A DNA stretch of 64,000 bases from Brevibacterium sp. CCUG 69071 (GTDB lineage: Bacteria; Actinomycetota; Actinomycetes; Actinomycetales; Brevibacteriaceae): positions 62,001 to 126,000 of the forward strand of contig NZ_PGFV01000001.1 of the NCBI RefSeq assembly GCF_021023135.1. The letters are read 5' to 3'. The notes beneath the pieces were generated by a model. That model saw only the letters and a list, made by a program, of their open reading frames with translations, had not been told where the DNA came from and made no database searches. The translations under genes were made by a program, and so were the position numbers. This document shows, in pieces, positions 51,209 through 59,580 of the stretch (position 1 is the stretch's first letter; each line of letters starts with the position of its first letter).

Positions 51209-52678
51209 TCACTCGGCCATTCGGCTCGCCTTGGCTGCGGCGGCTTTCGTGCGCTGATCCATGGCCGGCGAGGTGTCGATGCCGCGCGCGGTGAGCTTTC
51301 TCTTCACGAGCGGCCAGAGGACGACGAGGACCGCGGTGGCCACGAGGCTGGTGCCCACCTGCACCCGACCAAATTCGCTGAGGAGCATGATGACGACGAT
51401 GCCGAGGACGACGAGGATGAGGAAGAAGTTCAGTCCCGGAGTCAGCCACGACTTCAGGGTCAGCTTTTCCCGTTCCTCGTCAGAGAGCTTCGCGCGCATC
51501 CGCCACTGGGCCAGGGAGATGAAGACGTAGACGAACAGCGCGACGAGTCCGCCGGAGTTCATGATGAAGTCGAAGATGCCCGAGGCCGGCATGGTGAAGT
51601 TGGCGACCACCGCTGCCAGAGCGCCGAGGCTGGAGGCGATGAGTGCGGCAACGGGCACGCCGGTCTTCGAACGCTTGCGGATGATTCCCGGCGCATAGCC
51701 CTTGTCGGCCAGCGAGGCGAACATCCGCGATGCGGAGTAGAGGCCGGAGTTGAGCACGGAGATGACGGCAGTGAATAGCACGATCGTCATGATCGCCGAG
51801 GCTCCGGGCAGACCGAAGAGACCGTAGACGTAGGCGAACGGAGCGAGGGTGTCCGGATCCGGCAGCTCGTCCCAGGGCACGGCCATGACGATGATGAAGA
51901 CGCCCCCGACGAAGAAGAGCATGATCCGCCAGATCACGGTGCGGGTGGCTTGGTTGATGCCGCGTGCCGGGTCGACGGATTCGGCAGAGGCCATGACTGC
52001 GATCTCGGTGCCGAAGTAGCTGAAGATGACGGTGGCGACGCCGATCATCACGGCGCTGAATCCCATCGGCATGAAGCCGCCGTGGTTCCAGAGATTGGGC
52101 ACGGACAGGCTGGCATTGGGCCACACGCCGAGGACGAAGAGAGCCCCGACGACGAGGAAGACGACGATCGTGATGACCTTGACGCTGGCGAGCCAGAATT
52201 CGACCTCGCCGAAGACACGGACGGAGAGGATGTTCGTGCCGATGAAGACGATGACGAGGATGAGCGAGAACAGCCACGCCGGAACAGCCGGGAACCAGCC
52301 GGTGAGGATTCCTCCGCCGACGACGGCCTCGTAGGCGATGACGCCGACCCAGAAGTACCAGTACAGCCAGCCGACGAGGTAGGCCGCCCATCCGCCCATG
52401 GATTCGTTCGCGTATTCCATGAACGATCCGACGGAGGGCTTGCGCGCCGACATCTCACCGAGCATCCGCATCGCCAGGAAGACGAGGAGTCCGCCGATGA
52501 GGTAGGAGATGATGGCGGCGGGGCCTGCTGACCGGATGACATTGCCCGAGCCGACGAAGAGGCTGGCGCCGATGATCCCGCCGAGGGTGATCATTGTGAT
52601 GTGGCGGTTGCGCAGTTTTCCGCTGTCGCTGGGGGACGCCTCAGTGCCGTCGGTGACGGCCTCTGTCGGTTCGCTCAT
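51209..52678 (-). CDS. APC-superfamily amino-acid permease (AAT/GABA-permease type)
   Basis: The 489-residue, 12-helix permease opens with the AAT landmark LRNRHITMITLGGIIGASLF and has a glycine-rich GSGNVIRSAGPAAIISYLIG. FSYFGTEIAVMASAESVDPARGINQATRTV is typical of GABA or aromatic amino-acid permeases. ATG 52678 has AAGGAG upstream. It stands alone; a possible operator and -10 lie at 52787-52804. The amino acid transported is not evident. Confidence 0.9.
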   Translation of the reverse strand: MSEPTEAVTDGTEASPSDSGKLRNRHITMITLGGIIGASLFVGSGNVIRSAGPAAIISYLIGGLLVFLAMRMLGEMSARKPSVGSFMEYANESMGGWAAYLVGWLYWYFWVGVIAYEAVVGGGILTGWFPAVPAWLFSLILVIVFIGTNILSVRVFGEVEFWLASVKVITIVVFLVVGALFVLGVWPNASLSVPNLWNHGGFMPMGFSAVMIGVATVIFSYFGTEIAVMASAESVDPARGINQATRTVIWRIMLFFVGGVFIIVMAVPWDELPDPDTLAPFAYVYGLFGLPGASAIMTIVLFTAVISVLNSGLYSASRMFASLADKGYAPGIIRKRSKTGVPVAALIASSLGALAAVVANFTMPASGIFDFIMNSGGLVALFVYVFISLAQWRMRAKLSDEEREKLTLKSWLTPGLNFFLILVVLGIVVIMLLSEFGRVQVGTSLVATAVLVVLWPLVKRKLTARGIDTSPAMDQRTKAAAAKASRMAE

Positions 52679-52786
52679 CGTGCATTCTCCTTGAGAACCA
52701 GGGCCGCGACGTGGGGCTGCGGGGTCTCCGACATCCGCTGCCTCGTCACTGGCCGACAGGCGGTCACAGTTGAAACCGCCTCCGGG

Positions 52787-52804
52787 ATTCTACACAAAAT
52801 GTGT
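52787..52804 (-). promoter_or_regulatory. -10 element and inverted repeat upstream of the AAT-type permease
   Basis: Minus-strand TAGAAT (52787-52792) adjoins the inverted repeat ACACA-AAA-TGTGT (52792-52804). The rest of the 167 bp gap to the DeoR gene shows no further signal. A repressor-site role is inferred from position. Confidence 0.35.
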
Positions 52805-52845
52805 TCAACAGAAAGTCGATTCGTCACCCTGCGGTCACGCGTGGT

Positions 52846-53568
52846 TCACCGCGCACGCGGTCCATTCTCATCGATCCACACCCAGTCCTCAGGCATGGGC
52901 GCCCACGCGGCCACATCCCGTCCGGCCTTCGAACTGTCGGCGAGCACGACGACGGATCGGGCGCGTTCGGAGATGAGCTCCTTCGTGTGCGCCTCGTCGA
53001 GGGTCGGTTCGCCCAGGCCGTTCTTCTCATCCACCGCATCGGCGCCGAGGAACGCGACGTCGACGTGGATCCGGCCGAGGGCATGGTCGCTCAGCGCCCC
53101 GGTGGTGCCGTGGGACTTCGTCGACACCTCGCCGCCGACCATGATGACCTTCGGCCCCATCGGGTGGGCCAGGGCGAGGGCGATCTCAAGACCGCGGGTG
53201 ATCACGGTGAGTTCGGCGCGGTGCCGAATGCGTTCGGCCACACGCACGGTCGTCGATCCGGCATCGAGGAAGATCGTGCGCACGCTCGAGTCCCTGATAT
53301 GGGTCAGCGCCCAGGTCGCGATCGTATCCTTGGCCTCGGCATTGAGCTCCATCCGCTGGCCCAGCGGCGGTTCGACATATCCGGCAGCCGTGGCCCCGCC
53401 GATGGTGCGGATGACATCACCAGACTCGGCCATCTCCCGCAGATCCCGACGGATCGTCGACTCGGAGGTGTCGAGTTCGGACGCCAGGCGAGGGATCGAC
53501 CACGAACCGGTCTTGAGCAGCGAGAGGATGTCATCGCGGCGCTTCTGTGTTCCCGTGCGGATTGCCAT
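52846..53568 (-). CDS. DeoR-family transcriptional regulator
   Basis: The 240-residue protein has an N-terminal DeoR HTH (about 8-60: RRDDILSLLKTGSWSIPRLA, then SELDTSESTIRRDLREM) and a DeoR sensor domain (FLDAGSTTVRVAERIR; VIMVGGEVS; FLGADAVDE), which in this family binds phosphorylated sugar derivatives. ATG 53568 has AAGGAG. It lies 42 nt downstream of pdxA2 on the same strand, probably the last gene of the threonate-type operon and its regulator. Confidence 0.88.
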   Translation of the reverse strand: MAIRTGTQKRRDDILSLLKTGSWSIPRLASELDTSESTIRRDLREMAESGDVIRTIGGATAAGYVEPPLGQRMELNAEAKDTIATWALTHIRDSSVRTIFLDAGSTTVRVAERIRHRAELTVITRGLEIALALAHPMGPKVIMVGGEVSTKSHGTTGALSDHALGRIHVDVAFLGADAVDEKNGLGEPTLDEAHTKELISERARSVVVLADSSKAGRDVAAWAPMPEDWVWIDENGPRAR

Positions 53569-53610
53569 GTCTCGCTCCTTCTTTCCCTCGTCGGTCTACC
53601 GCACAGAAGC

Positions 53611-54654
53611 CTACTGCGGCAGGTACTCCTGGCGGATGCCATCGACGAAGGGAGCGTAGCCGATCGCCGCCCGGTATGCCGAGCGCATGGTCCCGGGATC
53701 TGCGATGCCCTGGCCCGCGATGTCGAAGGCCGTGCCGTGATCGACCGAGGTGCGCAGAATCGGCAGGCCGACGGTGACCGAGATCGTGCCGTCGAAGTCG
53801 AAGGTCTTCGAGGCGATGTGGCCCTGGTCGTGGTACTGGGAGAGGATTCCGTCGAACCGACCGGACAGTCCCTGGTGGAACACCGAATCGGCCGGGATCG
53901 GGCCGGCGACCTCGAGCTCGCCGGCGTTGACACGCTCGACGGCGGGACGCAGGATTTCGATCTCCTCATCACCGAAGGCCCCATTCTCGCCCCCATGCGG
54001 GTTGAGCGCAGCGACGGCCAACCTCGGCGAGTCCACTCCGTAGAGCTGGAGGGCTCGGTGGGCGCGTTCGATCGAATCGACCTGCGTGTCGACGGTGAGA
54101 GCGTCGATGGCCTTGCGCAGCGACATGTGACGAGTGGCGAAGAAGATCTGGAGCTTGTGGTCGGGGACCTTCGTGTTCTCGACGACGAACATCGTGTCCT
54201 GCTTCGTCACCCCGGTCAGCTCTCCGAGCATCTCCGTGTGGCCGAGGTGCTTCGACCCGGACTTCCACACGGCCTCTTTGTTGATCGGGCCGGTGACGAT
54301 GCCGGCGATCTCGCGGTCCATCGCGGCGTTCGTGGCGATCTCGATCGCGGTCACGGAAGCCTGGCCGGCGCGGGCATCGACGACACCCCAGTCGGGCAGA
54401 TCCGAGCCGAGCACGCCGACGTCGAAGACGTCGATGACGCCGGCACCAGCCGACGAGGTCGACCAGTCGGTGATCTTACGAAGTTCCACATCGAGGCCGA
54501 GGACCTCGACGGCGCGTCGCATCACGGCCAGATCCGCGACAGCCACGCCGTGCTGATCATCTTGTCCGGCGAACTCGGAGAGGACCTGGGCGGTGATCTC
54601 CGGACCGATGCCCACCGGGTCGCCGACGGTCACAGCGAGTACGGGTGCGGTCAT
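53611..54654 (-). CDS. pdxA2: PdxA2-type 4-phospho-D-threonate/D-erythronate dehydrogenase
   Basis: The 347-residue PdxA-family NAD-dependent dehydrogenase has VTVGDPVGIGPEI at the N-terminus, the metal-site pattern HLGHTEMLGELTG and MLTPH-like NPHGGENGAFGDEE. When beside a DUF1537 kinase this family (PdxA2) oxidises 4-phospho-D-threonate or 4-phospho-D-erythronate, giving dihydroxyacetone phosphate and CO2, rather than acting in vitamin B6 synthesis. ATG 54654 follows GAGGAGA; the longer in-frame start overlaps the kinase stop. Neighbours on both sides support the catabolic role. Confidence 0.85.
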   Translation of the reverse strand: MTAPVLAVTVGDPVGIGPEITAQVLSEFAGQDDQHGVAVADLAVMRRAVEVLGLDVELRKITDWSTSSAGAGVIDVFDVGVLGSDLPDWGVVDARAGQASVTAIEIATNAAMDREIAGIVTGPINKEAVWKSGSKHLGHTEMLGELTGVTKQDTMFVVENTKVPDHKLQIFFATRHMSLRKAIDALTVDTQVDSIERAHRALQLYGVDSPRLAVAALNPHGGENGAFGDEEIEILRPAVERVNAGELEVAGPIPADSVFHQGLSGRFDGILSQYHDQGHIASKTFDFDGTISVTVGLPILRTSVDHGTAFDIAGQGIADPGTMRSAYRAAIGYAPFVDGIRQEYLPQ

Positions 54655-54664
54655 GTCATTCTCC

Positions 54665-56089
54665 TCATGTTGGTGCATCTGTTTCGGTGGTGTGCTGGCC
54701 GGTCATCACTGCCGGACGGGGGGAGGCCGCGGCCAAGAGGTAGTCGATGCACTTGACTGCGGTGCTCGAATCCCCGATGAGGCCGCCCTTGGTCACGATC
54801 GGCAGACCGTCCGCGCCGCCTCCGACGAGGTGGCCGCCCACAGCCAGGGGGACGATCTCCTTCTCGACCTCCATCCCGACCGCGCCGACGGCTCTCATCA
54901 CTTCTGCCGTGACATCGCCGCCGGTCGTATAGAGCCCGGTGATGACAGGCGAGGTCATGACCGCTGCCGCGATCGTCGCCAGCCGTTTCGTCGTCATCTC
55001 CGACTGCTCATCGCTGAGATCGAGAAGATCGGCGGACTCGAGCACGGTGGCGATGATGATCGCCTGCGCCGAGGTGACTTCGTCGACCAGTGCGAGTGTG
55101 GCCTCGACATCGGGGAGGTTCTCCTCATCGAGGATGGTGCGGATGAGGGTGATCCTCGGGTCCTCGGCGAGCGCGGACAGTTGGGTGCGGGTCACCTCGG
55201 TGGCCGAGCCTGAGATGCCGAGGATCGCCCCGCCGGGCCGAGTCGGCAGCAGGGACTGGGCGAGGGCGAGGCTGCCCGGTCCGGGATCGACGGTCACCCA
55301 GTCGAGCAGCTCGCCGTGACGCAGCCGGGCCTGAGCTCGGGCGCCGCGGTCAGGGTCCGTGGTGTCATCTTCTGCGATCTCCCTGGTCACCGCGGCAACC
55401 ACGGAGCCGACAAGACCGACGTGCTCATCGGTCAGGGCGTCGGCGATGATGATGTCGGTGCCATCGGCGATGGCGTCGAGGACTTCGGTTCGGATCGCTG
55501 CGTGGCCTTCCAGCACCGTCGAGATCTCGATGAGCCGGCACTTCAGCTCGGTGCCGGTCCGCAGGATCGATGCGACGTCGGAGGTGTGCATGGGGGAGCG
55601 GACGTCGCGACTGAGCTCGGTGTGCTCGAGGAGTCGACCATGGAGGAGCTGCCGTCCTTGGACCGTCGTCCGGCCGGCGGTGGGAAAGGCGGGAATGCAG
55701 AGGCCCATGATCCGCTTCTTCTGCCCACCGTGCTCGGCGGCCAAGCCGGCTGCCCGTCTGCGGGCGTTGAGGGCCGCCTGAGCGGAGGGGCCGACATTGC
55801 CGCGCAGCGTCGTGTCAATGCGACAGGCAACGAGATCGACGTTGCCGGCGCCGGTGACGAGAGCATCGGTGAGCTCAGCGGCCTCCTCCGCTCCCAGGTG
55901 ACGGGAGTCGGCGTTGAGGACGACGGCATCGTAGTCATCGAGCAGACCGTCGAGGTCGACGTTCTCATCTCCGTTCGTTCCGCTCACGGTGATCGTGCGC
56001 AGGCCCGCCTCGGCGAAGAGGGCCCCGCAGGCGTTGCCGCCGGTGAGGTCGTCGGCGACGATGAGGATGCGGGGGCTGTTCTCGCTCAT
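54665..56089 (-). CDS. DUF1537 four-carbon acid sugar kinase (OtnK/DtnK family)
   Basis: The 474-residue kinase phosphorylates a four-carbon acid sugar such as D-threonate or D-erythronate at C4. It starts with the family motif ILIVADDLTGGNACG. It has CRIDTTLRGNVGP in the substrate domain, and in the C-terminal nucleotide-binding domain TTGGDVTAEVMRAVGA plus LIGDSSTAVKCIDYLL. ATG 56089 overlaps the GntP-type stop by 4 nt. Together with the PdxA2 gene it would convert the acid to DHAP. D-threonate is the best guess because an L-threonate/OtnC aldolase branch is absent. Confidence 0.85.
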   Translation of the reverse strand: MSENSPRILIVADDLTGGNACGALFAEAGLRTITVSGTNGDENVDLDGLLDDYDAVVLNADSRHLGAEEAAELTDALVTGAGNVDLVACRIDTTLRGNVGPSAQAALNARRRAAGLAAEHGGQKKRIMGLCIPAFPTAGRTTVQGRQLLHGRLLEHTELSRDVRSPMHTSDVASILRTGTELKCRLIEISTVLEGHAAIRTEVLDAIADGTDIIIADALTDEHVGLVGSVVAAVTREIAEDDTTDPDRGARAQARLRHGELLDWVTVDPGPGSLALAQSLLPTRPGGAILGISGSATEVTRTQLSALAEDPRITLIRTILDEENLPDVEATLALVDEVTSAQAIIIATVLESADLLDLSDEQSEMTTKRLATIAAAVMTSPVITGLYTTGGDVTAEVMRAVGAVGMEVEKEIVPLAVGGHLVGGGADGLPIVTKGGLIGDSSTAVKCIDYLLAAASPRPAVMTGQHTTETDAPT

Positions 56090-57591
56090 ACGATCAAGTC
56101 GAGCACGAACAGGAGCGGAATGGAACCCGCCCACACGGCAGTGGTGATGCCCGACCAGCCCTTGATGGCGTTGATGCCGTCAAGTCCGGCGAAGCGGGTG
56201 ACGACCCAGAAGTACGAGTCGTTGAAGTAGGAGAAGACCATCGACCCGGCGGTGCAGGCCATGACCGCGACCAGCGGACTCAGACCCAAGGGTGCGATCA
56301 GGGGTGCGGTGACCGAGGCGGCGGTGATCATGGCGACCGTACCCGAGCCTTGGGCGATGCGCACGAGGGTGGCGATGATGAACGGCACGAGGAAGGCCGG
56401 CAGGCTGATCGAGGCGATCGCCTCTGCCAGGGCATCGCCGACACCGGATTCGGTGAGCACCATGCCGAAGCTGCCGCCGGCACCGGTGATGAGCAGGATG
56501 AGGCCGGCCGAGGCGGCACCGTCGGCCAGCCAGTTCTGGACCTTGCTGCGCGGGGTCACCCGGGGCAGGAGCGTGTAGACGGCGAGGACGAGTCCGATGA
56601 TGAGCGCGACGACGGGGTTGCCGAGGAAGGCCAGCGGTGCGACCCAGGCGGAGGGTTCGTAGGCATCGCCGGCGAGCTCGCCTTGAGCGTTCTTGTCGAT
56701 GGCCGTGGACACGGTGTTGGCGACGATGAGCAGCAGCGGGACGATGAGGGGGAGGAATCCGAGGAACGCTCCGGGCTTCTTCGTCGCTCCGGAGTCGGTG
56801 TCTGCTGCGTCGGTGGCTGAGTCCCCGGCTTCGGTCGAGTGGTCGGCGTCCTCACCGGTCAGTGTGGCCACGCCGCGGTGCTCGGTGTCCTCGCTGCCGC
56901 CTTCGACGGCACGTGCTCCCGCCGAGGTGGCCGTGGCCGATCCGTACACGTCGTGCTTGACCTTCTGGTTGAGCACGGGCTCGAGCTTCGGTCCGATCCA
57001 GCGGGCGTAGATGACGACGACGGGCAGCAGGAAGACGGTGAAGATGACACCGGTGAGGATGACCGCACCGATGTCAGCGCCGAGGATGCCGGTAGCCGCC
57101 AATGGTCCCGGGGTCGGCGGAACCATGTGGTGGGTCAGGGTCATGCCGCAGCCGAGCGCGAGCGCCAGAGTGACGTAGCCGCCGCGCTTGACGCGGGCGA
57201 TGGAACGCGCCAGCGGGTTCATGATGACGTAGCCCGAATCGCAGAAGACCGGTATGGACACGAGCGAACCGACGGTGCCCATGGCCCAGGGTTCGCGACC
57301 CTGGCCGAAGGCGCGGAGGAACGCGCGTGCCAGAGAGTCGGCGGCCCCGGAAACCTCGAGGATCTTCCCGATTCCGACGCCCAGGCCGATGACGATGCCG
57401 ATGCTGGCCAGCGTGTTTCCGAAGCCCGTGGTGATCGCGTCGACGAGCGCGAGCAGGTCCTGACCGGCGACGATGCCGGTGACGACGGATGCGACAAGCA
57501 GGGCGATGAAGGCGTCGAGGCGGGTCGCCAGGACGATGACGACGATCGTCGCGATCCCGGCGATGAGCGCCAGGATGAGTTGCAGATCCAT
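56086..57591 (-). CDS. GntP-family gluconate/acid-sugar:H+ symporter
   Basis: The 501-residue, roughly 12-helix permease of the GntP family has GFGNTLASIGIVIGLGVGIG, SIPVFCDSGYVIMNPLARSI, and the diagnostic HHMVPPTPGPLAA. A hydrophilic acidic loop of about 60 residues (near 215-275, with repeated Ala/Thr/Asp) is larger than in E. coli GntP and is probably cytosolic. It should import the four-carbon acid used by the kinase and PdxA2. ATG 57591 has GGAGGAA; it is the first gene of the operon. Confidence 0.9.
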   Translation of the reverse strand: MDLQLILALIAGIATIVVIVLATRLDAFIALLVASVVTGIVAGQDLLALVDAITTGFGNTLASIGIVIGLGVGIGKILEVSGAADSLARAFLRAFGQGREPWAMGTVGSLVSIPVFCDSGYVIMNPLARSIARVKRGGYVTLALALGCGMTLTHHMVPPTPGPLAATGILGADIGAVILTGVIFTVFLLPVVVIYARWIGPKLEPVLNQKVKHDVYGSATATSAGARAVEGGSEDTEHRGVATLTGEDADHSTEAGDSATDAADTDSGATKKPGAFLGFLPLIVPLLLIVANTVSTAIDKNAQGELAGDAYEPSAWVAPLAFLGNPVVALIIGLVLAVYTLLPRVTPRSKVQNWLADGAASAGLILLITGAGGSFGMVLTESGVGDALAEAIASISLPAFLVPFIIATLVRIAQGSGTVAMITAASVTAPLIAPLGLSPLVAVMACTAGSMVFSYFNDSYFWVVTRFAGLDGINAIKGWSGITTAVWAGSIPLLFVLDLIV

Positions 57592-57723
57592 GAGTTCCTC
57601 CGCGGTGAGGCCGGATCGCTGGGCGAACCGGGGTGTGGGTGGTGCCGTGGTCGTTGCTGTTCTCGTCCGCAGCGATCACGAGTCGATCGCGGCGGACGAG
57701 AGAAAGATGAACAGTATGAGCAA

Positions 57724-57752
57724 GTATTATCCATAACTGCGCATTAATGCAA
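57724..57752 (-). promoter_or_regulatory. Promoter and palindrome of the threonate-type operon
   Basis: On the minus strand TTGCAT (57747-57752) and TAATAC (57724-57729) are 17 bp apart; GATAAT (57726-57731) is an alternative -10. The palindrome GCATTAATGC (57741-57750) overlaps the -35 and may be the DeoR operator. The remainder of 57592-57903 (312 bp, divergent with the MerR gene) holds no gene. Confidence 0.5.
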
Positions 57753-57903
57753 TGTCTGCCTGGGGTGCGGCATCCGGGATCGCGGCGAGTGTGCAGAGGG
57801 AAACTGTCCGGATAGGCTTCAGACCAAGGGCGCGGAGAGTGCGCCGGGCAGTCCGAGCAGGCAGGTGCTCGGATTCCGCGAAGTCAGGAGGGGGTTGCTG
57901 CCG

Positions 57904-58692
57904 ATGGCATGGAGTACCCGCGAAATCGCCGATCTGGCCGGGACGACGGTCAAGGCGGTGCGTCACTATCATGGCCGTGGTCTGCTTGCCGAGCCGGAAC
58001 GGGCCTCGAATGGCTACAAGCAGTACCGTGCCGAGCATCTGGTGAGACTGCTGCAGATCAGGCGACTGAGCGAACTCGGCTTCTCGCTCGGCCAGATCAG
58101 AGATTTCGACTCAGGCTTCGTCGACGATGATTCCGGGGAGTCTGAGCGATCCGATGGCCAGGCCGAGGGGATGGAGGCCATGCGTTCGACCCTGGAGGCT
58201 CTCGATGAAGAACTGGCGGCCGACATCGCCCGGCGACAGCAGATGCGCGATGACATCGCTGCCATCCTCGAGAACGGTACCGCCATGGACCTTCCGAGTG
58301 GATTCGGCACCGTCAGAGGTGCTCTCACCGAAGCGGATCGTGGACTGCTGCTCGTCTACTCGCAGGTTCTCGATGCGAAGTCGATGGCTTCGATGCGGGC
58401 GATGCTCGCCGAGGTGAACTCGACCGAGGCGTCTCGGGAGTTCCAAGCCCTCCCGGCAGACGCGGCCGAAGAGACCCGAAGGGAACTGGCGCGGCGCTAC
58501 GCACCGCAGATCAGAGAGATCGGTGAGAAGTACGGATGGGCCGACCGCCTCGGCGAGGTGCCGCATCGCAAGCGTCGGCAGATGGAGGAGACGATCGGTA
58601 CGGCAATGGTGCAGCTCTACAATCCGGCCCAGGTCGACGTGCTGGTGAGGGTCGAAGTCATCAATGCGGAGTCGGATCAGGGCCGCGGCTGA
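57904..58692 (+). CDS. MerR-family transcriptional regulator
   Basis: The 262-residue protein has a MerR winged helix at residues 1-70 (STREIADLAGTTVKAVRHYH and GRGLLAEPERASNGYKQY), a dimerisation coiled coil, and a C-terminal helical domain of about 130 residues without metal-binding cysteines. This suggests a drug- or stress-sensing rather than metal-sensing MerR. ATG 57904 has AGGAGGGGG about 10 nt upstream. A MerR-type inverted repeat lies between it and the CPBP protease gene, the likely target. Confidence 0.85.
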   Translation: MAWSTREIADLAGTTVKAVRHYHGRGLLAEPERASNGYKQYRAEHLVRLLQIRRLSELGFSLGQIRDFDSGFVDDDSGESERSDGQAEGMEAMRSTLEALDEELAADIARRQQMRDDIAAILENGTAMDLPSGFGTVRGALTEADRGLLLVYSQVLDAKSMASMRAMLAEVNSTEASREFQALPADAAEETRRELARRYAPQIREIGEKYGWADRLGEVPHRKRRQMEETIGTAMVQLYNPAQVDVLVRVEVINAESDQGRG

Positions 58693-58712
58693 GAATTGTT
58701 CGCGGTTGAGGC

Positions 58713-58736
58713 TTGACCTTGCCCCTAGGGCAGGGT
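58713..58736 (+). promoter_or_regulatory. MerR-type operator with -35 element
   Basis: ACCTTGCCC (58716-58724) and GGGCAGGGT (58728-58736) form an inverted repeat with one mismatch around CTA. It overlaps a -35-like TTGACC (58713-58718), the usual MerR arrangement. No good -10 is seen at 19-20 bp spacing. Confidence 0.55.
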
Positions 58737-58785
58737 TTTCGGTGAAGATGTCAAGGAAATCGGATCTCTTCGGAAGGACCGAATC

Positions 58786-59499
58786 ATGCAGTTCCCGATC
58801 GACACCACCATCCATCCGCCCCGCCGAGTGAGCCGACCCGGCTGGGCAGAGATGATCGTCGGCCTCATCGCCTACATACTCGCATTCGGGGCGGTCTTCC
58901 TCATCCTCAAGGCGGTCCCCGACGATCTCGCCGTTCTCAATGGCATCATCCAACTCGGGCTCTCGGGAATCATGGGTCTCGTGGCCTTCGCCGCCGCAGT
59001 TGCCGTCAAGCGCCGCGGCCTCGCGGCCTTCGGACTGCGGAGTGCCTCCTGGAAGTCGCTCCTGCTCGGGGCCGTTCTCGGTGTGGTCTGCTGGATCCTC
59101 GGCACCATCGCATCGCTGATCGCCTACTCGGTCAACGGCGGGCTGGACAATGTCCAGGGCGACTACCAGGCCGCCGCGGTCGGCGGAGTCCTCGCGGTCA
59201 TCGGCACGGTGATCACAGGCGCGATCCTCACACCACTGGGCGAGGAACTGTTCTTCCGCGGTGTCCTCACCTCGGGACTGCTGCGTTTCGGCCCCTGGAT
59301 CGGTGTCATCGTCAGCGCTGCGGTCTTCGCCCTGGCCCACGGAATCAACCCGGTCCTGCCCGTCGCGTTCATCGTCGGGATCATCAACGGCGTGCTGTTC
59401 CACCGGACCGGTTCGGTGTGGCCGGGAGTCGTCGTCCACGCCTTCAACAACGCCTCGGCAGCGTTCGTTCCCGTGGCTCTGGCGGCGCTCCTGGGCTGA
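58786..59499 (+). CDS. CPBP-family intramembrane metalloprotease (CAAX/Abi-like)
   Basis: The 237-residue membrane protein has about six to seven helices and the CPBP motifs: GEELFFRGVL (EExxxR), FALAHGINP with the second-motif histidine, and VVHAFNN with the third. Bacterial members act in stress response, bacteriocin immunity or protein processing; the target here is unknown. ATG 58786 follows GGAAGGA. It is preceded by the MerR-type operator and followed by a bidirectional terminator. Confidence 0.85.
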   Translation: MQFPIDTTIHPPRRVSRPGWAEMIVGLIAYILAFGAVFLILKAVPDDLAVLNGIIQLGLSGIMGLVAFAAAVAVKRRGLAAFGLRSASWKSLLLGAVLGVVCWILGTIASLIAYSVNGGLDNVQGDYQAAAVGGVLAVIGTVITGAILTPLGEELFFRGVLTSGLLRFGPWIGVIVSAAVFALAHGINPVLPVAFIVGIINGVLFHRTGSVWPGVVVHAFNNASAAFVPVALAALLG

Positions 59500-59523
59500 A
59501 GAGTCGCCGAGGTGGACCTGGAA

Positions 59524-59563
59524 ATGGGCCCTGGCCGGATATGAGATTCCGGTCAGGGCCCAT
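59524..59563. terminator. Bidirectional terminator
   Basis: ATGGGCCCTGGCCGG (59524-59538) and CCGGTCAGGGCCCAT (59549-59563) form a 15 bp stem with one G-T wobble and a 10-nt loop, with flanking AA/TT. It lies between the convergent CPBP and VOC genes. Confidence 0.7.
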
Positions 59564-59580
59564 TGTGCGAGCCTCCGACT

